Origin: Beroe ovata
Taxonomy: Eukaryota > Ctenophora > Nuda > Beroida > Beroidae
Reading direction: 5' to 3'
Length of the DNA: 18,033 nucleotides
Assembly (NCBI GenBank): GCA_946803715.1
Contig: CAMPET010000051.1
Location: 137,217-155,249, forward strand
The position numbers were made by a program, and so were the translations under genes. Below the pieces are notes generated by a model, which ran no database searches, was not told the origin of the DNA, and worked only from the letters and a program-made list of their open reading frames with translations. Of the stretch, positions 8,901 to 15,334 are shown piece after piece; the stretch's first letter is position 1; every line of letters starts with the position of its first letter.

Positions 8901-11900
8901 GTTATATTTTATTTTATTCAAGATTATCGAAGGTTTGTATTCTACAGATATACAATTCATTAACGAGAATATCAGCTTATCAGTGTATATGAAAATATTA
9001 TGAACGTTTCTTCATAGTTTGAATATTCTGATCGGATTTCTTCAGCATAGATCGATGTATCAATGATACCTATCAGCATACCTAAATTTCCATTCTCATA
9101 AGGAGCGAGTAATCAGGAATACCCAGTATTGTAACACGTGACCCAATTACCAGACAGGTCGTCCCCAGCAGCAGCAGATCGACCACAGTCGACTTCCCCA
9201 CGGATCACCCGACGTCGCCACCTCCCCGCCACTCCGCCTGGGTTCATGTCCTGTCGACCTGGGTCACCTCTTCCACACCAATCCTCTGCTCGACGAGGCT
9301 CGCCTCTTCCACAGGGCACTCAATCCTCGCCTCTTCCACGGGTTACCCCAAACCCTTCCCCTCTCTCCACCCCACCAACGCAACGCAAGCCACGTGGGGA
9401 AGAGCTTCTCAAGAAAACACACCGACGTACAGCCTCTGACAACACTAGACTACTGAGTAAGGAGAAGTTGCGAATGATGACATCACGTGACACCCTCAGC
9501 CAATCACCGTGCAGTCCGCTAGCCCGTCGCTCACTGATGACGTCATCGCCAGCCCCCTCATCAGCTCCAGGGAGATTCCTAAACCCGGACCAGGGCGTGG
9601 TGAAATCCTCGTCACGAGGTTCATCAGGGAGTTCTCGACTGTCGTCTGCCAGACAGTCACCCATCAGTGGAACCTGTCAGAGCGGTGACGTCCAGAAGAC
9701 GAGCTCGAACAATTCACTCCAGAGTTCCGTCCAGAAATCCCCCTCTCTTTCGTCCAGCTCGTCCAGCTCCCGACCCATACCGTCCATTCCATTTCCCGTG
9801 CGGTCGCCCGTAGCCTGGGATATCGACAGTGAAGTAGTTTCCCCTGAACCCGAAGAGCCTAAGCCACCAAAGCCGCCCACCGCTGGCGTGGCATGGCACA
9901 TTGGAAGTGGCATCGACTCCCCCGAACCTATTCCCCACGGTGGCACTATCCCGGAACAGTTGAATGATTTACCCGTGAGACTCCCCAAAAAGTCCGATTC
10001 TGGGATAGAAATGACTGCGCAGGAAGAACAAGAGATTAGAGAGCTCGGACGACCACCTCTTTCTACTTCTGACGACTCTGAGGATGAACTTCTCCTGCAG
10101 AACCTCTGTATCTCTGATAGGGAGAGTGAGGAGGGAGCAGCCAATGACAACGTGTTTGGAGATCACGTGACACGGCGCGTGAGGGATCACGCGTTAGTGA
10201 CGTCACAGCAGCGTGGCGTGTTTGACATTGAACACGCGTGCAGTCATACGTTACCTAGCAACACGACTGCGCCAATGATTGATCCAAAGAGGAGACACAA
10301 TTCTCATGATAACCCTAGTGAAAGTGGCCAGCGATCAAGTCACAGCGAATTACTGGTATCGGAAAGAATTAAGAACTCTGATGAAAATGCCGATTTATCA
10401 TCTGCAAAACTAAACATCGTGACAAAGGTCGAAACATCGTCGGTGTTTGAGCCATTCCGCCCGCGGCTCCGGTCCAAGTCGGACTTGTACCGGAAATCCC
10501 AGGCCCGCGTGAAGGAAAACTACGACAAAATGGTCAATTCGTGTGAGTGTGTGTGTGGGTGATTGAAAAGCATTCCGTGTGTGATTTTCCGCTCTTTTAT
10601 CTGACAATTTCGCGCCCGAAGCATGAAATTGGAATCTCAGTTGAGTGTGTGTACTGTGTGTGTGTGTGTGTGTNTTTCTTTTGTTTTTTTTATTTTTTTT
10701 GTTTTCGTGGTTGTTTGTGTGTTTGTGTGTGTGTGTGTGTGAGTGTGTGTGTGTGTGTGAGTGTGAGAGAGAGAGTGAGTGTGTGTTGCAGCTCAGGGAA
10801 AATAAGACTTTGGCTTTTAATTTCGGGTTTGAGATTTGGTTTTCGACAATAGGTTATGGCTTGCATGACTGAACAAATAGGCAAATGGCTAGTATGAATG
10901 CTGTGGTTGTTCTGGCTTTCAGGGTGCGCTCTTCAAACTGATGTTGTCTATTGTTCAGTCAGACCTTTTCTTCTCCCTATCATGCCCCTTTAGCGATTGA
11001 AAGCAACAATTAATACACTCTTACTTTTTTATCATTAGGCCTTCAGAACTGTCATCAATAAAAGTCCATGTCTGATGAACTAAAAGTTTGATGAACTAAA
11101 ACTCATGATTGACTCATGTCCCCAGTCGTTACAACATGTGACAGTTTATTCTGGGGACACGCCCAAATTTCTCGGAACACACCCATTTCTGACAAGTACA
11201 CTTCTTCTCCCACCTTCTAAATGTATGTGACTTTATACCCTTTCATCGCTCCATTACTCTGTAACACTGTACATCAGAGTGTTAGTTAAGTAGGTACATG
11301 TACTCTATAGGGCGCTAAATTTAGTTAAAAGTTGCACTGCATAGTTTAAAATAAATGGTGTGCTCCTGGGAAATAGTAACATTCTGAGAGGTTTCGTGGG
11401 TGAGAATTATAGTCAAATACTGAGGAGTTGGTCATCGACAGAATTAGAAAAAAATCAGGAACAGCAATTGTTGGATACATAGGCTATTGTAAAGTGTCCA
11501 AGAGTCATAAATCTAGTTATGTATTCCATGTATTCTTCGCCTAGATTCTATTTTTAGATAATCATTGACAATGTACATCGAGCCTCATTATTCATTGATC
11601 TAGGTAGGTATAATGATTGTAAAATATATTATGCATGAATCTATCGTGTCATGTATTCTAAGTAGGAATACAGTAATTTTTACATTGCAGTATTCCTGCC
11701 AAGGAATAATATTTTGAATGTTTTGATTTTAGGGGTTGTATTTTTACAATAATAAAAGTTTGAGCAAAAAAAGAAATTAGCTGGGGATAGAGTAGACACA
11801 AGAATCATTTCAGAAGCCTTATGTTATGAGAAACATCTGGCAAAAGTACAAAGATTCTATAATTTGCCATTATTCCATTTCCGAGCGAATACCTAAAGGA

Positions 11901-12416
11901 TCAACAATTGACCTGCATTATATTTGATTGTTCAGCCTCCCTTCTCATTCCCTTCTTCAATCACACTGTAAACTTTCCTCTTGACGGGTTCGTAGAAACA
12001 CTTTGTACATCGAACACGTGGTATGATGTACCCGCTAGAAAGTTTTTCATGCCATTGATTGGCACATCTTTGCCTAACTCTTGAAACCACTCACTTTTGA
12101 ACCACTGCCCCTCACACTTGGCACCTCTTACACCACCTGACAACACCCCTTACACCACCTCTGTCACCATACCTGACACCACCCCTGACACCACACCTGA
12201 CACCACCCCTGACACCACACCTGACNCCCCTGACACCACACCTGACAACACCCCTGACAACACCCCTGACACCTGACACCACCCCTGACACCACACCTCC
12301 CCCCAGATAAAGGACCGAAGGGCAGTGCTCTGTACGGGGAACCGGCGTGGTGGGGAGAGGAGGAAGCTGAGCTCCGCTCTCCATCGACCCCGGACATCAT
12401 ACAGCGAGGACCTCGG
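5812..12416 (+). CDS. CEP170: CEP170-like centrosomal FHA protein, nine-exon 5' coding part (partial gene)
   Basis: Joined exons: 5812-5925, 6196-6285, 6371-6446, 6551-6639, 6737-6844, 7428-7606, 8391-8434, 9154-10542, 12307-12416. They give 733 codons without a stop, and all junction phases agree. Residues about 10-102 form an FHA domain that follows the CEP170 N-terminus: a GWIL start like SWFL, then RSVSKHHAVITW, GTFVNDSRI and DTIRFGADS. Residues 705-716 are LYGEPAWWGEEE, the counterpart of LYGQPSWWGDDE/GEDD in vertebrate CEP170 and CEP170B. Known family role: a microtubule-associated protein of the mother centriole's subdistal appendages and of the spindle. The FHA domain is N-terminal, and the targeting and microtubule-binding regions are C-terminal, so the latter are not in this window. 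No 3' end is visible. CEP170 and CEP170B cannot be told apart here, and an invertebrate may have a single pre-duplication orthologue. The promoter and 5'UTR exon are not resolved. Confidence 0.86.
6196..6285 (+). CDS. CEP170: Coding exon 2: FHA domain core
   Basis: Thirty codons, residues 39-68, phase 0 to 0, bounded by acceptor CTTTTATCAG and donor GTAAGA. FRSVSKHHAVITWD matches the conserved RSVDKQHAVINYD of CEP170. S43 and H46 fill the canonical S-x-x-H positions of FHA domains. The exon ends in APFSLG, where the family normally reads GSLNG, so the usual Asn of the Asn-Gly pair is replaced by Leu (L67). The next exon supplies TFVND. Intron 2 is only 85 nt. Confidence 0.9.
6371..6446 (+). 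CDS. CEP170: Coding exon 3: FHA beta strands, ends at a U12 AT-AC donor
   Basis: Residues 69-93 plus one base of codon 94, phase 0 to 1. The acceptor is CCTATTTCAG. The peptide TFVNDSRIGVRT then IIITLGDTIRFGA matches CEP170 TFVNDVRI and the LRFGYD/IRFGYD segment. Reading on past 6446 gives a TGA within about 30 nt, and there is no GT dinucleotide before that stop, so a conventional donor is impossible. Instead the exon is followed exactly by ATATCCTTTT, the minor-spliceosome 5' splice-site consensus. Splicing there makes codon 94 GAT (Asp), giving IRFGADS, as in the IRFGYDS of CEP170B. Confidence 0.9.
6447..6550 (+). other. U12-type AT-AC intron (intron 3)
   Basis: 104 nt, phase 1. The 5' splice site ATATCCTTTT matches the U12 AT-AC consensus at every position. 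Near the 3' end, TTGCCTTAACTCC (6531-6543) differs by one base from the U12 branch-point consensus TTCCTTAACT. The likely branch A at 6539 lies 11 nt before the terminal CTGCAC, within the usual 10-15 nt window. A polypyrimidine tract is absent, as expected for this class. The AC after CCCCC at 6558-6559 would shift the frame and lose the FHA similarity, so 6550 is preferred. Confidence 0.9.
6551..6639 (+). CDS. CEP170: Coding exon 4: last FHA strand and start of linker
   Basis: Completes codon 94 (Asp) and encodes residues 95-123, phase 1 to 0. SPTFRIEI is the final FHA beta strand, matching the stretch after RFGYD in vertebrate CEP170. It is followed by the highly charged KEKEKDFATPRK and LSTVHDIE. 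The donor GTTTGA at 6640 is weak, but reading through meets a TGA at once, so an intron must begin here or slightly earlier. Phase with exon 5 supports 6639. Intron 4 is 97 nt. Confidence 0.82.
6737..6844 (+). CDS. CEP170: Coding exon 5: acidic/polar linker after FHA
   Basis: Thirty-six codons, residues 124-159, phase 0 to 0, between acceptor GATCCTACAG and donor GTAATG. It begins KEDVEEWPEKKQSQTV and continues with a Ser/Thr-rich, low-hydrophobicity stretch ending TPISSTTPHVK. No recognisable domain. It is probably part of the disordered region after the FHA domain. The call rests on open frame, splice sites and phase, because this stretch is not conserved enough to recognise by similarity. 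Confidence 0.78.
6845..7427 (+). other. Intron 5
   Basis: 583 nt, AT-rich, GTAATG to TTCCACAG. A short G-rich run (GGGGGTGGGGGAGG at 7245-7258) lies mid-intron, and a strongly pyrimidine-rich stretch precedes the acceptor. No exon or RNA gene recognised inside. Confidence 0.75.
7428..7606 (+). CDS. CEP170: Coding exon 6: disordered linker with Ser/Arg phosphosite-like motifs
   Basis: 179 nt, residues 160-218 plus two bases of codon 219, phase 0 to 2. A pyrimidine-rich acceptor ending CTTCCACAG precedes it and GTGAGT follows. It starts APPKQPAQKITMYEPPEL, and residues 192-207 include RASRDLSLSRSSMDDL, a cluster of basophilic-kinase-like R-x-x-S sites (inference). It is richer in G+C and CpG than the flanking introns. 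It contains CACGTGAC at 7531-7538 within the coding sequence. Confidence 0.85.
7607..8390 (+). other. Intron 6 with a CA-rich tract
   Basis: 784 nt, GTGAGT to TTTTCAG. Contains an interrupted (CA)n/(CAGA)n tract at 8030-8096 and an undetermined base at 8115. No coding exon seen. Confidence 0.75.
8030..8096. repeat. (CA)n/(CAGA)n tract in intron 6
   Basis: CA repeats with GACA interruptions and a CCC break near 8079. Confidence 0.92.
8391..8434 (+). CDS. CEP170: Coding exon 7: 44-nt small exon
   Basis: Completes codon 219, encodes through residue 233 and leaves one base of codon 234 (phase 2 to 1). The acceptor TTGTTTTCAG and donor GTAAGT are both strong. The peptide is SSTGGRADSNRHQIR, polar and basic with no known motif. 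Support comes from splice-site quality and from exact phase agreement on both sides; the length is not a multiple of three, so it cannot be skipped without a frameshift. A TG-rich tract begins 16 nt after the donor. Confidence 0.8.
8451..8490 (+). repeat. TG-rich tract 16 nt after the exon 7 donor
   Basis: TGTGTG with TTTG interruptions. As RNA it is a GU-rich stretch beside the 5' splice site, the kind of sequence bound by CELF- and TDP-43-type splicing factors in animals (inference for this gene). Confidence 0.85.
8657..8702. repeat. 23-bp tandem pair followed by TTGTATG repeats
   Basis: GTAAGCTGTGTGTTTGTGAC-type unit at 8657-8679 and 8680-8702 with two changes. Downstream to about 8765 are repeated GTATGTTGTATGG strings. 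Confidence 0.85.
9154..10542 (+). CDS. CEP170: Coding exon 8: 1389-nt Ser/Pro-rich disordered insert
   Basis: Phase 1 to 1, encoding residues 235-696 plus the shared codons 234 and 697. Basic, Pro/Ser-rich start with SPLP three times (residues about 270-292) and a 14-3-3-like HRRTAS; Ser run at 433-439; twice-repeated motif VAWDIDSEVVSPEP (453-466) and VAWHIGSGIDSPEP (479-492); DSG at 515-517 followed by acidic Gln/Glu-rich and DDSEDELLL segments; Arg/Lys-rich end with RLRSKSDLYRKSQARVKE, possibly helical. Many S/T-P sites suit a mitotic-kinase substrate (inference). The acceptor AG at 9153 is followed by ACAG; only 9154 keeps frame. The donor GTGAGT at 10543 is preferred, because the GT at 10541 would give a stop at the start of exon 9. 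Distinctly GC- and CpG-rich. Human CEP170 has no insert of this size between the FHA domain and the LYGQPSWWG motif. Confidence 0.9.
10644..10788 (+). repeat. (GT)n tracts after the exon 8 donor
   Basis: (TG)n at 10644-10673 up to the N at 10674, then T-rich sequence, then an interrupted (GT)n with GA at about 10711-10788. Together with the GTGTGAGTGTGTGTGTGG at the donor itself, the first 250 nt of intron 8 are GU-rich. Confidence 0.9.
12125..12298 (+). repeat. C-rich minisatellite CCTGACACCAC(C/A) abutting the exon 9 acceptor
   Basis: A 12-nt unit, often paired into a 24-nt higher order (CCTGACACCACC + CCTGACACCACA). CTGAC occurs about 12 times. There is no AG dinucleotide from 12043 to the acceptor AG at 12305-12306. 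The N at 12226 interrupts one unit. Isolated GACACCA copies recur after exon 9 (about 12424, 12452, 13018 and 13036). Confidence 0.93.
12307..12416 (+). CDS. CEP170: Coding exon 9: CEP170 signature LYGEPAWWG
   Basis: 110 nt, phase 1 to 0, residues 697-733. It begins Y/KGPKGSALYGEPAWWGEEE and continues with AELRSPSTPDIIQRGPR. The LYG-x-P-x-WWG core plus acidic tail is diagnostic of the CEP170/CEP170B family, where it follows the FHA domain by under about 100 residues. The acceptor ACCTCCCCCCAG directly follows an AG-free minisatellite, and the donor is GTAAGT at 12417. Last exon recognised in the window. Confidence 0.9.
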
Positions 12417-12788
12417 GTAAGTTGACACCACCTTTTGTTAGTGATGACTGCTGACACCAGCTTTTATTAATGACTAGCAGGACCCGCGGCCTCCGGCCTC
12501 TGTTATCCTATAGGGCTATCCTATCTTAAGGTTACAATACAATGTTAGGGCAATGATAGTCGTATATGTTGAAGTGTTGATAGTAATCGAGTATTCCCGT
12601 CCATATCTTCCTTGGTGGTCTAAATGCTTTCCATTCTCAAGTGATGTCAGACGTGTAATGTTTTACATGCTCCCCGTTTTCGAGTGGTGTCAAGCGTCAT
12701 GGGCATTCCAATCAGCATGCTTGATTGGGTACCGAGTGGTGTCAGATCTCGAGACCCGTAGTATATAAGGAAAACCGGACAGACATAC

Positions 12789-12806
12789 ATATATATATAT
12801 ATATAT
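12789..12806. repeat. (AT)9 microsatellite
   Basis: Eighteen bases of alternating AT. Confidence 0.9.
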
Positions 12807-13866
12807 GAGGACCAATTATAAGTAGTAAGATGCCACATTCCACAACCTTTTGTTAATTCTTGTTTAATTCTTGATACGAGTTTATTATCCACCATTTCGT
12901 TTTATCCCCCTCATACCATTGAATCTTGTTGCTACCTCCAGTTTTTATGCATGAGTTTCAACCTTACATTTTACTTTTCATGCAGAAGGTACTCTTGCCA
13001 CTACTAACATGTTGTTGACACCACCACTTGGTCGTGACACCACTTTCTGAATCACATTCATCCATTGTGTCACACAAACTCACTCATCCATTCACAAATT
13101 CCTCTTCATGGGTGTTACCATCTGTTACAACACTTTGTAAAAGCAACAGCTGTGACTATTCAATACTATGACGTAACTAATAACTATTATACGTCATGAT
13201 AACGTCACGCAGATGATAATATGTTATCGGGTGATCTATTGTACGTCTTCATTTTACAATAATGATGTGATATATTGTATAATAATGACGTTAGCTATGA
13301 TACGAAAATAGTGTACGATAGATATGCATGGACTCTTGCAGGTTTTGACTTTCGCAATTGACGTATTTTTGATAGATGGGCCAACCCTACTACATCCATT
13401 TCCTCTCAGCTCAACACCAAAGGATATTACACAAGGCAAGAATTGAAGGCTATTTCATAATCCCAGGACAGCTTTTATCAAATTTTCGCACTCAAAGCTG
13501 ATCACTCAAAGCTGATCACTCTAAAATAGTACTTTCACTTTGAACTTTACAGTGCTTTGATCCAAACATTGCCTAAAGACTTGTCGAGTGTGTAGAGCTG
13601 TGTGGCACTTGTAAAGAAGCTCCATGACACAAAGAAAGCGAGAATCTGTACAGTTAGAGTAACTGTGACTTATAACTGTTACTTATAACTGTCACATGTA
13701 TAGTATGAGAATGCTAGGTCATTCCTCCCTTCTTGAGATCATCATACAACGGTGAATACCAGTAGTGAGTAATGAGTATGAGTCACTGACTAGGTAGTTT
13801 TCTTTACTACGATGATCTGAAACATTTGGAGAGGGGTTATTTTCAAGAGTTGCATAGTTACATAGA

Positions 13867-13955
13867 ATTAGAAGAAAATTTCTGGTATTCCTGTGGTTGC
13901 GAATTCAATTGTCTGAGTTCGTAACCAGAAGAAAAACCAGTAATTTTCTTCTAAT
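13867..13955. repeat. Imperfect hairpin, 14-bp perfect terminal arms
   Basis: ATTAGAAGAAAATT at 13867-13880 is the exact reverse complement of 13942-13955. Further in, CTGGT...GGTTGCGAATTC pairs imperfectly with GAGTTCGTAACC...ACCAG. An 89-bp fold-back of precursor-like size. It could be a small MITE or a small-RNA hairpin; no direct evidence for either. Confidence 0.75.
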
Positions 13956-14308
13956 CATAAGATGATCTAAAAGTGTAAGCTAGTAAGTTTTCATTTCATA
14001 TGAGTCGGAATGTACAAAGGGATACAAAATATAAAACAGCGAAAATACAGAGCATGTGTATTTAACTGACACGTGCATTGTACAATGAATTGTCTCTTAG
14101 CACGTGAAATTTAGTGACCTACACACGTGCAAAGATACCCTTGACCTTTAATTACTGTACACACACATGAATAATGAAGAGAGAAACTTCAGGGGGTGTG
14201 AATAATTGAGAGGAAGGTAAGATTTGTGCAAGATTTGCATTTTATCGAGAGCAAGAGAGAGTGGGGGAGAGGGTAAGGGGCAATGCCCGTCATAGGTCAT
14301 AGGATAGA

Positions 14309-14343
14309 TCATGGGCATCTATAGGGTCATGGGCATCTATAGG
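14309..14343. repeat. 18-bp tandem repeat (TCATGGGCATCTATAGG)
   Basis: Copies at 14309-14325 and 14327-14343, with degenerate GGATAGATCAT and GGGCATCTA relatives on either side from about 14286 to 14410. Confidence 0.8.
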
Positions 14344-14522
14344 ATAGTGTGGGAAATGCCATAGGTAATAGATCATTAAAGGATAGATCATGATCATAGG
14401 GCATCTAGTGTGCTAGGTATTGTGTTGCAAACATAATAGGTAGGTACATGCAGCAAAGCGCTGTGTTCAGAGGAAGACAGCTTTACTATTATAGTCCCTG
14501 CACAATATCTGTGGTATAATTC

Positions 14523-14597
14523 ACACGGTTACCGGTGATGTACACTGAAAAATATGGGGCGTTATACCTAATGTATGTCTTGGATAGGTAACCGTGT
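14523..14597. repeat. Short inverted repeat, 11-bp arms
   Basis: ACACGGTTACC at 14523-14533 is the exact reverse complement of GGTAACCGTGT at 14587-14597. Confidence 0.8.
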
Positions 14598-14628
14598 ACA
14601 TCGTACTCAATTCATGTTTCATAACCAT

Positions 14629-14715
14629 ATCTGAGTAATTAGCCGTGAGTAATTAGTAATTATCTGAGTAATTAGCCGTGAGTAATTAGTAATCATCTGA
14701 GTAATTAGCCGTGAG
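14629..14715. repeat. 33-bp tandem repeat, about 2.6 copies
   Basis: The unit, beginning ATCTGAGTAATTAGCCGTGA, starts at 14629, 14662 and 14695. GAGTAATTAG also recurs inside each unit. Confidence 0.92.
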
Positions 14716-14791
14716 GTTACCATATTCACCATTCAGTCGATATCTTCACACTCTTACACATTGTACAGAAATATACCCAAATGTTGCCTTG

Positions 14792-14928
14792 GGGACCGTT
14801 CACATACCTATTACGTAATCAGCCGAGAGGGAGGGGGTTTCCAAATGAGTACGCTTGATTACGGAGGGGGAGGGGGGTTTTGACCTTGATTACGTNAAAT
14901 TTTGATTACGTAATATGTGAACGGTCCC
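14792..14928. mobile_element. MITE-like element with GGGACCGTTCACATA termini
   Basis: The 15-bp end GGGACCGTTCACATA at 14792 is repeated inverted at the right end (TATGTGAACGGTCCC, ending at 14928). Similarity continues inward to ATTACGTAATCA after a 3-base insertion on the left. The interior is G-rich (GGAGGGGGAGGGGGG). TTG flanks both ends (14789-14791, 14929-14931) and may be a target duplication, though three bases can match by chance. Non-autonomous, about 137 bp, one undetermined base at 14896. Superfamily not assigned. Confidence 0.72.
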
Positions 14929-15305
14929 TTGTAGGTACATTGTGTAATGTATATTCCAATGATCTCACTGTTAACTAACCACACACTGAGATATGACTCT
15001 TGAGATATGACTCACTACTCACTGTATACTGTACAGATACCATGATACAAATTTCTGAGATATGACTCACTACAGTACTACAGACACAATTCTTGACACA
15101 ATTTAATCCATCCTATGCTCTAATAAAGAGCTGATGGTGATAAGATCGTACAGGATTTGAGAAGATTAATCCCAGTGGTGATAGGTATGATATAACTGGT
15201 TTAATGCTCTCTGCATCATTTCCACAGAATTTCTCATCCACCATCATACACCTTGCAGATTGAACTCTGAGAACGTTCGAGTTTCATCTTATGCCTTTTT
15301 TACCT

Positions 15306-15334
15306 CTACATAAGCACTACATAAGCACTACATA
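15306..15334. repeat. 12-bp tandem repeat (TACATAAGCACT)
   Basis: Two full copies and a partial third. Confidence 0.8.

Larger units (their letters stand above)
8435..9153 (+). other. Intron 7 with GU-rich 5' part
   Basis: 719 nt, GTAAGT to ATTACCAG. The first 350 nt are dominated by TG-rich sequence: 8451-8490, a 23-bp tandem pair at 8657-8702, then TTGTATG-type repeats to about 8765. The 3' half is plain AT-rich DNA with no exon recognised. CACGTGAC at 9135-9142 lies just before the acceptor. Confidence 0.75.
10543..12306 (+). other. Intron 8
   Basis: 1764 nt. It opens with a GT-microsatellite-like donor region, has (GT)n tracts to about 10788, continues as AT-rich DNA to about 12040 and ends in an AG-free repeat leading to the exon 9 acceptor. 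Contains undetermined bases at 10674 and 12226. No coding exon was found, and the phases of exons 8 and 9 fit directly. Confidence 0.75.

Noticed and set aside
9113-10607. Long open frames on the minus strand opposite exon 8
   Set aside because: They mirror the GC-rich coding strand. No domain was recognised, and the plus-strand frame is phase-compatible with the gene on both sides.
10547-10884. Val/Cys-rich open frames in the GT tracts of intron 8
   Set aside because: Microsatellite translations; they lie inside an intron whose flanking phases fit directly.
12112-12457. Minus-strand Val/Gly/Cys-rich open frames
   Set aside because: Translation of the CCTGACACCAC minisatellite in three frames; purely repeat-derived.
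13411-13450. Possible exon after TTTCCTCTCAG
   Set aside because: No donor before the in-frame stop and no recognisable sequence.
15229-15264. Possible last exon after CATTTCCACAG encoding 11 residues and TGA
   Set aside because: A good acceptor, but it would end the protein far too early for a CEP170 family member, and the peptide is not recognisable.
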